Shown here piece after piece: positions 55,931 to 64,000 of a DNA stretch of 64,000 bases (positions are counted from its first letter, which is position 1; each line of letters begins with the position of its first letter). Source of the stretch: Aliarcobacter skirrowii CCUG 10374 (lineage in GTDB: Bacteria > Campylobacterota > Campylobacteria > Campylobacterales > Arcobacteraceae); the NCBI RefSeq assembly GCF_003544835.1, contig NZ_CP032099.1, positions 1,798,001 to 1,862,000 on the forward strand, in the 5' to 3' direction. Under the pieces are notes generated by a model. The model worked only from the letters and a program-made list of their open reading frames with translations. It made no database searches and was not told the origin of the DNA. The translations under genes and the position numbers were made by a program.

Positions 55931-55936
55931 TAGAAT
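55931..55936 (+). promoter_or_regulatory. Predicted -10 box for topA
   Basis: TAGAAT preceded by TGT (extended -10), 38 bases before the GTG start of topA, in the 168-base divergent gap. Confidence 0.4.
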
Positions 55937-55968
55937 GCACACTTTTAGAAAATATGAAGGCAATTTAA

Positions 55969-58302
55969 GTGAAAAATTTAGTAATAGTGGAATCACCAGC
56001 AAAAGCAAAAACAATATCAAAATTTTTAGGTCCAGATTATGTAGTTATGGCATCTATGGGGCATGTAAGAGATCTGCCAAAATCTACTTTAGGATTTGAT
56101 CCAGATGATAACTTTAAACCAAACTATCAAGTAAGTGCTGATAAAAAAAAGGTTATAGCTGATTTAAAAAAACAGATCTCAAAAGATACAACAATCTACC
56201 TAGCGGCCGATGAGGATAGAGAGGGAGAGGCTATTGCTTGGCATTTGATTCCTGCACTTAAAATTGAAAAAAATCCAATAAAAAGAATAGTTTTTCACGA
56301 AATTACAAAAGATGCAATACTTAAAGCCTTACAAAATCCAAGAGATGTGGATCAAAATCTTGTAGATGCTCAACAAGCAAGAAGAATACTAGATCGTGCT
56401 GTTGGATATGAGCTTTCACCACTATTGTGGAAAAAAGTAAGATATGGTTTAAGTGCAGGAAGAGTTCAAAGTGTAGCTGTTAAAATAATTGTAGATAGAG
56501 AGAATGAAATTAGAGCTTTTGTTCCTGAAGAGTATTGGAAAATAAAAGCAGATTTTATAAACCCTGAACTTTCAAGCGAATTAGCAAAAAAAGATGGCAA
56601 AAATATCAAAGTAAAAAATGAAAAAGAGGCAAGAGATATTGAAAACTCTTTGAATAGTGGTTCATACAAACTTGTAGATATTGAAGAGAAAGAGAGCACT
56701 AGAAATCCAGCTCCGCCATTTACAACTTCAACACTACAACAAGAAGCAAGTAGAAAAATAGGTCTTAGTGTTGCTCAAACTATGATGATAGCTCAACAGC
56801 TATATGAAGGAAATGTTGCAAATATTCCAAATCATACAGGTGGTTTAATAACTTATATGAGAACTGACTCATTAAACTTATCAACTGTTGCAACAACTGC
56901 TGCTAAAAAAGTTATTGAAGATGAGTATGGAAAAGATTACTCACTAGCAAAACCAAGAGCTTTTAAATCAACAGCAAAAGGTGCTCAAGAGGCTCACGAA
57001 GCTATAAGACCTGTTGATATGAGTCTAAAACCATCTGATGTAAAAGCATATTTAGAGCCTTCTCAATATAGACTTTATAGTTTAATTTGGAAAAGAACAA
57101 TAGCTACTCAAATGGCTACTGCAAAAATTGCAAATACAACATATAAAATAGAAGCAGGAAAAAATAAAGAGTTTGAATTTCAAACAAAGGGTCAAAGAAT
57201 TATTTTTGCTGGATTTATGAAAGCTTACACAGAAGGTAGTGATAATCCTGAAGCTGCACTTGATAGTGCTGAAAAAATATTACCAAATATCAAGATCGGA
57301 ACAGTTTTAGAGATAGAAAATTTAAGTAGTGAACAAAACTTTACAAAACCACCTTCAAGATACACTGAAGCTAGTTTGGTTAAAAAACTTGAGAGCGAAG
57401 GAATTGGAAGACCTTCAACTTATGCTCCAACAATTTCAACTATTCAAGCGCGTGAGTATGTAGTAAAAACCGAAGATAAAAAATTAGCTCCAACACCAAC
57501 AGGAGAGATTGTAAATAGTTTTTTAACTGATCACTTCTCAAATATTATTGATTTAGGATTTACAGCACGTATTGAAGAGCAGTTTGATGATATAGCAGAA
57601 GGTAAAAAAGCTTGGGTTGATGTAATGAAAAGCTTTTATGGTGATTTTAAAGAGACTATAAAAGATAAAGAGGAGAATATTAGTAAATCTGATTATTCAC
57701 AAGTAAGAGAGCTTGGAATTGACCCAAAATCTGGAAAACCTGTAAGTGCAAGAGTTGGAAGATTTGGACCTTTTGTTCAAATTGGTACAAAAGATGATGA
57801 AGAGAAACCAAAATTTGTGGCAATTCCTGAAAAACTAAATATGGATACTATTACACTTGAAGAAGCACTATTTTTATTCAATCTTCCAAGAGTTGTTGGA
57901 GTTGATGATAGTGGAAATGAGATTAAAGCAAATATTGGAAGATTTGGTCCATATTTACAAGTTAAAACAAAATATTATTCACTAAAAACTGATGACCCTT
58001 ATACGGTAGATGAGCAAAGGGCAAAAGAGATTATAAAAGAGATTGATGAGGCTAAAAGTAAAGCTTTAATAAAAGAGTTTGAAAAAGAGAAAATTCAAGT
58101 TTTAGATGGACAATATGGACCATATATAAAACAAGGTAGAAAGAATTTCAAAATACCAAAAACAAAAGAGGCTTCAAATCTTACTTTAGAGGAGTGTTTG
58201 GAAATAATTGAAAAAGATAGTAAGGGGGTTAAAAAACCTGCTAGAAAAACAGCTTCAAAAAGTACAACTACAAAAAAAACTACTAAGGCTAAAAAAGAGT
58301 AG
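55969..58302 (+). CDS. topA: DNA topoisomerase I
   Basis: 777-aa type IA topoisomerase that relaxes negative supercoils. TOPRIM domain: VIVESPAKAKTISKFLG and AADEDREGEAIAWHL (DxDxE). Active-site Tyr296 in GLITYMRTDSLNLS. Domain IV SAGRVQSVAVKIIVDRE and GIGRPSTYAPTISTI are clear. The C-terminus has two GRFGP-type topo C-terminal repeats plus a further GQYGPY repeat and a lysine/threonine tail; no four-cysteine zinc fingers are seen, unlike E. coli. The start is GTG with GAAGG eight bases upstream. The next gene begins directly after its stop codon. Confidence 0.97.
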   Translation: MKNLVIVESPAKAKTISKFLGPDYVVMASMGHVRDLPKSTLGFDPDDNFKPNYQVSADKKKVIADLKKQISKDTTIYLAADEDREGEAIAWHLIPALKIEKNPIKRIVFHEITKDAILKALQNPRDVDQNLVDAQQARRILDRAVGYELSPLLWKKVRYGLSAGRVQSVAVKIIVDRENEIRAFVPEEYWKIKADFINPELSSELAKKDGKNIKVKNEKEARDIENSLNSGSYKLVDIEEKESTRNPAPPFTTSTLQQEASRKIGLSVAQTMMIAQQLYEGNVANIPNHTGGLITYMRTDSLNLSTVATTAAKKVIEDEYGKDYSLAKPRAFKSTAKGAQEAHEAIRPVDMSLKPSDVKAYLEPSQYRLYSLIWKRTIATQMATAKIANTTYKIEAGKNKEFEFQTKGQRIIFAGFMKAYTEGSDNPEAALDSAEKILPNIKIGTVLEIENLSSEQNFTKPPSRYTEASLVKKLESEGIGRPSTYAPTISTIQAREYVVKTEDKKLAPTPTGEIVNSFLTDHFSNIIDLGFTARIEEQFDDIAEGKKAWVDVMKSFYGDFKETIKDKEENISKSDYSQVRELGIDPKSGKPVSARVGRFGPFVQIGTKDDEEKPKFVAIPEKLNMDTITLEEALFLFNLPRVVGVDDSGNEIKANIGRFGPYLQVKTKYYSLKTDDPYTVDEQRAKEIIKEIDEAKSKALIKEFEKEKIQVLDGQYGPYIKQGRKNFKIPKTKEASNLTLEECLEIIEKDSKGVKKPARKTASKSTTTKKTTKAKKE

Positions 58303-58815
58303 ATGAAAATAGCCATTGTCTCAGATAGCCACTTTAAAGTAGATTATTTAAAGAGTGCTATTGAATTTTTAAAAAAAGAAGATTGCGAGTATCTAATTCA
58401 TGCAGGAGATATTTGCACAGTTGATTCTTTAGAAGTTTTGAAAAATTGTGGATTAAAATATATTTGTGTTTTTGGAAATAATGATAAAAATCTTTATGAA
58501 TTTAGCAACAACTACAATATAAAAAAAGAGCCATATTATTTTAAAATAGAAGATAAAAGTTTTAAACTTATGCACCTTCCAATGCACTTAACTCCCAATA
58601 CAGATATCATAATTTTTGGTCACACTCATGAATTTGATTGCCAATATATAAACAGAAAACTATTTTTAAATCCTGGTGAAATTTGTGCTAGGGAAAAAGA
58701 GTTTATAGAGTGTGCAAAACTAGAGATTAATGCAAATGAGTATATAATCACAAGATATTTTAAAAAAATAGATGAAGATAATTTTATGAAAGAAGAGTTT
58801 AGATATGAACAATAA
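58303..58815 (+). CDS. YfcE/MJ0936-type metallophosphoesterase
   Basis: 170-aa dinuclear metal phosphodiesterase. Metal motifs IAIVSDSHFKVD (D-x-H), HAGDICT (GD), FGNNDKN (GN-D), and IIFGHTHEFDCQ (GH-x-H) are all intact. Related proteins hydrolyse phosphodiesters or nucleotide substrates; the physiological substrate is unknown. It starts with no gap after topA and overlaps bioB by 11 bases, so the three are probably one transcript. Confidence 0.85.
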   Translation: MKIAIVSDSHFKVDYLKSAIEFLKKEDCEYLIHAGDICTVDSLEVLKNCGLKYICVFGNNDKNLYEFSNNYNIKKEPYYFKIEDKSFKLMHLPMHLTPNTDIIIFGHTHEFDCQYINRKLFLNPGEICAREKEFIECAKLEINANEYIITRYFKKIDEDNFMKEEFRYEQ

Positions 58816-59674
58816 TGAAGAGATTTTTTTATGTGCTATTTGTAATGTTGAAAGCGGTACTTGCAACGAAGATTGCAAATTTTGTACACAAAGCGTAAAA
58901 TATAAAGCCGATATTCAAAGATATAAACTAAAAAGTATTGAACAAATTGTAAAAGAGGCAACAGTTGCAAGAGCAAATGGAGCTGTTGGATTTTGTTTGG
59001 TTACTGCTGGAGCTGGTCTTACAGATAAAAAAACAAAATTTATTGCAGAGGCTGCAAAAGCTGTTAAAGCTGCAAATTTAGGATTAAGATTAATCGCTTG
59101 TAATGGTATTGCTACTATTGAGCAACTAAAAGAGCTAAAAGCTGCTGGGGTTGATAACTATAACCATAATTTAGAGACTTCAAGAGATTTTTATCCAACA
59201 ATCTGTACAACTCACACATGGGATGAGAGATACCAAACTTGTCTAAATGTAAAAGAGGCTGGATTAAAACTTGTTTGTGGTGGAATTTTTGGAATGGGAG
59301 AGACTCAAGAAGATAGAGTATCTATGCTTGAAGCTATAAACTCACTTGATCCTATGAATGTACCTTTAAACTTCTTTCACCCAAATGAAGCCCTACCAAT
59401 AGTTGAAAATTCAATTGATATTGAACAAGCTTTTGAGTTAGTAGAACTTGCTAGAAAAATGATTCCAAATGCACATAAAATAATGGTTGCTGGTGGAAGA
59501 GAGTTAATGTTTGGTGATAGACAGTATGAGATTTTTAAGCGTGGAGCAAACGCTTTTGTAATTGGAGATTATCTTACAACTGCTGGAAAAACTCCAAAAG
59601 ATGATGTTGAAGCACTTGAAAAACTTGGTTTCAAAATTGCTAAACATATGCATTTAATGCCAGACGAAAAATAG
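58805..59674 (+). CDS. bioB: Biotin synthase
   Basis: Radical-SAM enzyme inserting sulfur into dethiobiotin. The 4Fe-4S motif is GTCNEDCKFCTQS (Cys20, 24, 27); further features are FCLVTAGAGLTDKKT, LIACNGIATIEQL, YNHNLETSRDFY and GGIFGMGETQEDR, with later AGGRELMFGDRQ. At 289 aa it lacks the longer termini of the E. coli enzyme (346 aa), as is normal in this phylum. No other bio genes are in the window. Confidence 0.93.
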   Translation: MNNNEEIFLCAICNVESGTCNEDCKFCTQSVKYKADIQRYKLKSIEQIVKEATVARANGAVGFCLVTAGAGLTDKKTKFIAEAAKAVKAANLGLRLIACNGIATIEQLKELKAAGVDNYNHNLETSRDFYPTICTTHTWDERYQTCLNVKEAGLKLVCGGIFGMGETQEDRVSMLEAINSLDPMNVPLNFFHPNEALPIVENSIDIEQAFELVELARKMIPNAHKIMVAGGRELMFGDRQYEIFKRGANAFVIGDYLTTAGKTPKDDVEALEKLGFKIAKHMHLMPDEK

Positions 59675-59688
59675 AGTTTTTTAAACTT

Positions 59689-59725
59689 TTTCCTTTATAT
59701 ATTTAAATATAAGTAATAAAGGAAA
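59689..59725 (+). terminator. Terminator after bioB
   Basis: TTTCCTTTAT / ATAAAGGAAA, a 10-bp stem around a 17-base loop that contains ATATTTAAATAT, followed after five bases by a T9 run (59732-59740). It ends the topA-bioB unit. Confidence 0.65.
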
Positions 59726-59743
59726 TCCCAATTTTTTTTTAGA

Positions 59744-59749
59744 TATAAT
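59744..59749 (+). promoter_or_regulatory. Predicted -10 box for eno
   Basis: TATAAT right after the T9 run, 32 bases before the GTG start of eno. The best promoter-like site in this part of the window. Confidence 0.5.
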
Positions 59750-59780
59750 CGTAGCAAAAAAATTTAATTTAGGAGACCTT

Positions 59781-61061
59781 GTGGTATATATTGACAATAT
59801 TTATGCTGATGAAGTTATGGATTCAAGAGGAAATCCAACTGTTAGAGCAACTGTAATTTTAAGTGATGGTACAAAAGCAAATGCAATAGTTCCAAGTGGT
59901 GCAAGTACAGGAAAAAGAGAAGCCCTAGAGTTAAGAGATGGGGATAATAGATTTTTAGGTAAAGGTGTTCTAAAAGCTGTTGAAAATGTAAATACAAAAA
60001 TTGCAGATGAGTTAATTGGACAAAGTCCATTTAATCAAGCTGAAATTGATGCAATTATGAAAGAAATTGATGGAACAAACAACTACTCAAACCTTGGAGC
60101 AAATGCTGTTTTAGGTGTTTCTATGGCAGTAGCACGAGCAGCTGCAACTTCACTTAATATGCCACTTTATAGATACCTTGGTGGAGCAAATGCTATGACT
60201 ATGCCTGTTCCTATGTTTAATATTATAAATGGTGGAGAGCATGCAAATAACTCTGTAGATTTCCAAGAGTATATGATTATGCCAACAGGTTTTGAAAACT
60301 TCAATGAAGGTTTAAGAGCAGTTGCTGAGATTTATCAACACCTTAAAAAAATTATTGATGCAATGGGTGAAAGTACAGCAGTTGGTGATGAGGGTGGATT
60401 TGCTCCAAATTTAAAATCAAATGAAGAACCAATTTCTGTTATTATGAGTGCAATTGAAAAAGCTGGATATAAAGCTGGAGAGCAAATATCTATTGCTCTT
60501 GATGTTGCAGCTAGTGAGTTAATTGATGAGAAAACAAAAAAATATGTTTTAAAAGGTGAAAATAGAGAATTAACTTCAGCACAGCTTGTTGATTATTATG
60601 CTGATTTATGCTCTAAATATCCAATTGTTTCAATTGAAGATGGTTTAAGTGAAGATGATTGGGATGGATGGAAAATCCTAACTGAAAAACTTGGAAACAA
60701 AGTTCAATTAGTTGGAGATGATCTATTTGTTACAAATGCAGCTATTGTTGCTGAAGGTATTAAAAAACAGATTGCAAATGCAGTGTTAATTAAGCCAAAC
60801 CAAATTGGAAGTGTAAGTGAAACTATGCAAACAATCAGACTTGCTCAAAGAAATAACTACAATTGTATTATGAGTCATAGAAGTGGAGAGAGTGAAGATG
60901 CATTTATTGCTGATTTTGCTGTTGCATTAAACTGTGGACAAATTAAAACAGGAAGCACAGCAAGAAGTGATAGAATTGCAAAATACAATAGACTTCTTGA
61001 AATTGGTTCAGAGATTGCTTATAGTGAATATTTAGGGAAACAACCTTTCTCTAAAAAATAA
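59781..61061 (+). CDS. eno: Enolase
   Basis: 426-aa glycolytic enzyme converting 2-phosphoglycerate to phosphoenolpyruvate, which feeds PseI and the PEP mutase elsewhere in this window. [20 protein letters not shown] start, [33 protein letters not shown], the metal-binding [32 protein letters not shown], and catalytic Lys/His regions [13 protein letters not shown] and [17 protein letters not shown] are intact. The start is GTG at 59781 with AGGAG at 59771-59775. It overlaps the next gene by 1 base. Confidence 0.98.
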   Translation: MVYIDNIYADEVMDSRGNPTVRATVILSDGTKANAIVPSGASTGKREALELRDGDNRFLGKGVLKAVENVNTKIADELIGQSPFNQAEIDAIMKEIDGTNNYSNLGANAVLGVSMAVARAAATSLNMPLYRYLGGANAMTMPVPMFNIINGGEHANNSVDFQEYMIMPTGFENFNEGLRAVAEIYQHLKKIIDAMGESTAVGDEGGFAPNLKSNEEPISVIMSAIEKAGYKAGEQISIALDVAASELIDEKTKKYVLKGENRELTSAQLVDYYADLCSKYPIVSIEDGLSEDDWDGWKILTEKLGNKVQLVGDDLFVTNAAIVAEGIKKQIANAVLIKPNQIGSVSETMQTIRLAQRNNYNCIMSHRSGESEDAFIADFAVALNCGQIKTGSTARSDRIAKYNRLLEIGSEIAYSEYLGKQPFSKK

Positions 61062-61303
61062 TGAAAAAACTAAGTGAGAAAGCAAGATTTATAGTTTTTG
61101 CCACATTTTTGGCACTATTTACAATATTTCTTGCATATCACTTTGCAAATCTTCTTTTAGTTGGAGATAATTCTCTTAAAGTTTATAATTCATTAAAGTA
61201 TAAAAAAGTATACTTAGAGAGTGAAAATTTACGCCTACAACAAGAAAATGCTAGATTACAAAAAGAGTATTTTGAACTTAAAAACTTGGAGCCAGAAGAA
61301 TGA
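61061..61303 (+). CDS. FtsB/DivIC-like septum protein
   Basis: 80-aa bitopic membrane protein: basic cytoplasmic start ([10 protein letters not shown]), one membrane helix at about 11-33, then a coiled coil (ESENLRLQQENARLQKEY) facing the periplasm, which is the FtsB/DivIC layout. FtsB-like proteins bridge FtsQ and FtsL at the division site. Assignment is by architecture and by gene order after eno, which I also recall in Campylobacter; the low sequence conservation of this family keeps it uncertain. Confidence 0.7.
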   Translation: MKKLSEKARFIVFATFLALFTIFLAYHFANLLLVGDNSLKVYNSLKYKKVYLESENLRLQQENARLQKEYFELKNLEPEE

Positions 61304-62025
61304 AAAAATTACCTAAAATTTTGTTATTAGCTGTTTTAACAATCTCATTAGAAGCTAGGGAAAACCCTTTTTCAAATTATAATGAAAATGTTGATAATAG
61401 TTTAGAGATTAAAGAGTCTATTCAAGAAGAGATGTATATTCAAAAAATCCAAAAAGAGATTGATGAAAAAACTTCACCAAAAGAGAAAGTAGCACCAGTT
61501 GTAAAAAAACCTGAAGAGAAAGTTGTTACTAAAAAAGAGCTTGATGCAATAATTTCAAAAACAAACAAACAAAATGAACAAAAAGCTAAAGAGCTTGAAA
61601 ATATTAAAAAAGAGCTTGAAAATATTAAAAAAGAGCCAGAACAAGTTGTTTTTGTAAAACCTAGAGCAGATATACTTAGTGAAGATGAAACTACTCAAGA
61701 GAGTGTTAGAACTTTTAGTATTGAAAAAACTGTTTTACCTTTTTTAAAGATATCAATTGCTGATAATAAACTTCATATTATGACTGATTATAAGGTTACA
61801 AAAAAGTTTAACCTTGATAAAGAGAATAAAATTGTATTTGATTTCAAAGCAAAAACTGACTTTGCAACACAAAGAGAGACTTTTTTGGATACAAATTTCA
61901 AAAGCTTAACAGTAGGAAATCATAAAAATGCAGGTTTCTTTAGAGTTGCTGTAGAACTTAGCGATAATCCATCTAAATACAATGTAGATGTAACTACGGG
62001 AAATATTACAATCTCTTTAAAGTAG
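61300..62025 (+). CDS. Periplasmic AMIN-domain protein
   Basis: 241 aa. A signal peptide (KKLPKILLLAVLTISLEA) leads into a long charged, helical linker (about 40-125, with a doubled ELENIKKELENIKKE repeat) and a C-terminal AMIN-like beta domain (about 135-241: VLPFLKISIADNKLHIMTDY, NKIVFDFKAKTDF, VTTGNITISLK). AMIN domains target proteins to septal or polar peptidoglycan. It overlaps the FtsB-like gene by 4 bases, so eno, ftsB-like and this gene are one operon. C. jejuni has an AMIN-type protein, CgpA, at what I recall to be the same place, there an N-glycoprotein. Confidence 0.75.
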   Translation: MKKLPKILLLAVLTISLEARENPFSNYNENVDNSLEIKESIQEEMYIQKIQKEIDEKTSPKEKVAPVVKKPEEKVVTKKELDAIISKTNKQNEQKAKELENIKKELENIKKEPEQVVFVKPRADILSEDETTQESVRTFSIEKTVLPFLKISIADNKLHIMTDYKVTKKFNLDKENKIVFDFKAKTDFATQRETFLDTNFKSLTVGNHKNAGFFRVAVELSDNPSKYNVDVTTGNITISLK

Positions 62026-62046
62026 ATAGATAAAACTATCTACTTT
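62019..62046 (+). terminator. Terminator after the AMIN gene
   Basis: Perfect 11-bp stem AAAGTAGATAG / CTATCTACTTT with a six-base loop, then TGTTTT. It contains the stop codon of the AMIN gene. Confidence 0.8.
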
Positions 62047-62300
62047 TGTTTTAAAAACATTGTGAGATTCAGAATAATTTGATAATAGATTTTTCATACT
62101 ATAAGTCCCTTTTTTTAAATGATTTTATAATAGTTTTTATTAAAATCAATTTTATATGTGTACAATAAAAATTGATAATATTAACAATCAGTGAGTCATA
62201 ATAGATATTATAGGATCTACAAGCATATAATTAATATTGCATGTCTAAATGAACTAAAAAATTTAAATTAAAATTTCTTATCAGCAAGAAAACCTATGCA
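62047..62300. other. Gap between the AMIN gene and the methyltransferase gene
   Basis: About 250 AT-rich bases between two genes pointing at each other. Apart from the terminator at its left end I see no convincing gene, RNA, repeat or remnant of an endonuclease gene on either strand. Confidence 0.6.
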
Positions 62301-63299
62301 CTATGAAGCCTTGTCTACTCTTTCTTTTAAAACTCCCATAATCTCTTTTGCCAAATGAAAAGCTAGAGTTGGAGGAACGGCATTTCCAACCATTTTGTAC
62401 CCAGCACTTAGATTTTTGTAACAAAACTTATGATTATCAGGAAAAGATTGCACTCTTGCACACTCTCTAATACTTAATCTTCTGTATAAATGTTCACATC
62501 CACTTATAAAGGCTTGCTTATCTTTTCCAATTTTTTCCATTTTTGGAGCTTGTGGATGAAGAGGTGCATGTCTTCCACCTGCTTGAATTGTAAATGATTG
62601 TTCATCCCAACTTCTAACACGATTTCTAGACATATACATAGAAGAAAATCCACCCAACATATATTCATGATTCAGAACTTCACAAGAGTTTAAAGTATAG
62701 TTTTTTTCATCAGGCAATGAAACATTATCTTTTAAATCCCAAATTACATCTTTGAGTGTTTTTTTATGATGAATTTTTTTAGGAAATTTAAAAGTAATAT
62801 CTAAATCATTTCTAAATCCTATAAAAAATACTCTTTCTCTATCTTGAGCAACTCCAAAATCAGAAGCATTTAAAAGTTTGAAAGATAAGTTATAACCACT
62901 ATCTTTAAAATGATTTTTGATATTTTCTAAAGCATCACTATGTCTTGAAGCCAACATCCCTGATACATTTTCAGCTAAGAAAAATAGAGGTTTTTTATCT
63001 CTTAAAACTCGAATAAATTCAAAAAACAGTTGTCCTCTTTTGTCATTTATTCCTCTTAAACTTCCTGCTTCACTCCAACTTTGACATGGAGGTCCACCAA
63101 TAAGTCCAATAGCATCAGGAATTTCACTTGATGGAATATTTACAATACTTCTTCTATCAAGTTTTGTATCTGAAAAATTTGTTTCAAATGTTTCCCAAAT
63201 TTCTTTATCATATTCATTTGCCCAAATAGTATTAAATCCTGCTTGATGAAAACCTAAGTCTAAACCACCAGCACCTGAGAATAGAGATATTATGTTCAT
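62301..63299 (-). CDS. C5-cytosine DNA methyltransferase (type II Dcm family)
   Basis: 332 aa from ATG 63299. All main motifs are present in order: motif I IISLFSGAGGLDLGFHQAGF, motif IV GGPPCQSWSEAG with catalytic Cys72, motif VI LAENVSG, motif VIII DRERVFFIGFR, a recognition region about 165-265 with SFTIQAGGRHAPLHPQ, motif IX RLSIRECARVQSFPD and motif X GYKMVGNAVPPTLAFHLA. Recognition sequence not predictable. The ATG overlaps the stop of the TIR gene (TAATG), so the two are translationally coupled. No restriction endonuclease gene is seen beside it in the window. Confidence 0.92.
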   Translation of the reverse strand: MNIISLFSGAGGLDLGFHQAGFNTIWANEYDKEIWETFETNFSDTKLDRRSIVNIPSSEIPDAIGLIGGPPCQSWSEAGSLRGINDKRGQLFFEFIRVLRDKKPLFFLAENVSGMLASRHSDALENIKNHFKDSGYNLSFKLLNASDFGVAQDRERVFFIGFRNDLDITFKFPKKIHHKKTLKDVIWDLKDNVSLPDEKNYTLNSCEVLNHEYMLGGFSSMYMSRNRVRSWDEQSFTIQAGGRHAPLHPQAPKMEKIGKDKQAFISGCEHLYRRLSIRECARVQSFPDNHKFCYKNLSAGYKMVGNAVPPTLAFHLAKEIMGVLKERVDKAS

Positions 63300-63877
63300 T
63301 ATTGAACCCAATCTTTGAAATTATTATATCCATCATCAGCATTCCATTTATAAACTTGAAAAAAGTTTGATAAAGTTAAAACTTTTTGAAGTTCTAATGT
63401 ATGATTAATGTTTATTTTAGAACTACCATCAATTTCATTATAGTAGTACCATTTTCCATCTTCTTTTTTTTCAATCAAATGATAAGAATTGTTATTTTCA
63501 GCATAAACACCAACATAATCTAATGGATTTTTACCTAAATCTTTAGTTTTTTGATCTTTACATTTTATACCATTTATATGAACACCAAAAATATGATTAC
63601 CTTTTTTTACACTTTTCAATAACTCATATCTAACCCAAGGTCTTTGATAAGTTTCACTACCAATTAGAACACAAGTATTTGATGTATTATTTAACCCATT
63701 ATTAATAAGTTTCTTTAAAGCAACTTTTCCTTCTTTTTTCGCTTTTTCCCACATAGAAGAATCATAATATCCTGCTTCTTGAGCATTTAATTTAAATTGT
63801 CCATGATTTCTTACAACATTAGCTCTAAAATCAATAACATCCTGATAGTGGAAACTAAAAAATACTTTTTTTGCCAT
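63299..63877 (-). CDS. TIR-like protein of the MTH538/DUF1863 (ThsB-like) family
   Basis: 192 aa. Start KKVFFSFHYQDVIDFRANVV (SFHY motif, residues 8-11), then a bacterial-TIR-like TCVLIGSETYQRPWVRYELLKS with Glu85 at the position of the likely NAD-cleaving residue, and GVHINGIKCKDQKT. ThsB proteins of Thoeris systems belong to this family and make a cyclic-ADP-ribose signal from NAD for ThsA. No ThsA-type (SIR2 or membrane) gene is visible before the window ends 123 bases upstream. An unusually strong Shine-Dalgarno AGGAGG (63886-63891) lies eight bases before the ATG. Confidence 0.8.
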   Translation of the reverse strand: MAKKVFFSFHYQDVIDFRANVVRNHGQFKLNAQEAGYYDSSMWEKAKKEGKVALKKLINNGLNNTSNTCVLIGSETYQRPWVRYELLKSVKKGNHIFGVHINGIKCKDQKTKDLGKNPLDYVGVYAENNNSYHLIEKKEDGKWYYYNEIDGSSKININHTLELQKVLTLSNFFQVYKWNADDGYNNFKDWVQ

Positions 63878-64000
63878 TTTAGTTTCCTCCTTGAGATAAT
63901 TTTATACATTTTAGTAATAATTCAAAATAATTGAAATAAATAATAATAAAATAAATAGATAACATTATTAGAATACTTCCATAAAAAGGCAATGTACTAA

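Noticed and set aside
54925-63877. The nuclease-like gene as the endonuclease partner of the cytosine methyltransferase
   Set aside because: They are more than 6 kb apart with the topA and eno operons between them and no shared transcription.

Overview
The window is AT-rich chromosomal DNA (low GC by eye) from a Campylobacterota (Epsilonproteobacteria) genome, most like Arcobacter/Aliarcobacter. The support is the glmU-coaBC-uppS-A24 peptidase-LptF/G-truA block that I recall also in Campylobacter, two short (about 300 aa) tandem flagellins beside Maf genes and a pseudaminic acid cluster, an MqnD menaquinone gene, a short BioB, and the eno-FtsB-like-AMIN gene order. Genes are densely packed with many 1-14 nt overlaps. 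I see no rRNA, tRNA, CRISPR array, insertion sequence or gene-free stretch above about 300 bases, and no recognisable DNA-binding transcription regulator.

Layout. (1) 1-9.5 kb, minus strand: the start of a Tat-exported NiFe hydrogenase small subunit cut by the window edge, then a housekeeping envelope block (truA, LptF/G permease, A24 prepilin peptidase, uppS, coaBC, glmU), a 15-repeat ankyrin protein and a Suv3-like RNA helicase. (2) 9.6-13 kb, plus strand: trmA and two flagellin genes, the first with a long structured leader. (3) 13-44.6 kb: a flagellar/surface glycosylation island. Two Maf-type (DUF115) genes diverge beside the flagellins. A plus-strand arm (15.2-27.9 kb) carries glycosyltransferases, an aminotransferase, WbqC, four methyltransferase-like proteins, a flavodoxin, a leucine-rich-repeat protein and a UDP-sugar dehydrogenase. 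It meets head-on a minus-strand arm (44.6-27.9 kb) with the complete pseudaminic acid set (pseB, C, F, G, I and a PseH-like acetyltransferase), an ACP/AMP-ligase/SDR/PIG-L set, a phosphonate branch (PEP mutase with fused cytidylyltransferase, phosphonopyruvate decarboxylase, phosphonoacetaldehyde reductase, LicD-type transferase) and a dTDP-3-amino-3,6-dideoxyhexose set. (4) 44.6-62 kb: core genes (recA, nfo, mqnD, murB, topA, bioB, eno) mixed with transporters, a lipoprotein, an AAA ATPase and a predicted PD-(D/E)XK protein. (5) 62.3-63.9 kb: a two-gene minus-strand unit, a ThsB-like (MTH538 family) TIR protein followed by a C5-cytosine DNA methyltransferase, probably defence-related.

How it works together (inference): the pse genes make CMP-pseudaminic acid, Maf proteins put it on flagellins FlaA/FlaB, and the remaining enzymes build or decorate a more complex glycan. 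The most unusual prediction is that phosphoenolpyruvate is turned into 2-hydroxyethylphosphonate, activated as a CMP ester by the domain fused to PEP mutase, and transferred to the glycan by the LicD-like protein. A second unusual point is a small Rossmann-like module (G-x-G near its start, ending in a K-I-I strand) attached to four otherwise unrelated proteins of this island.
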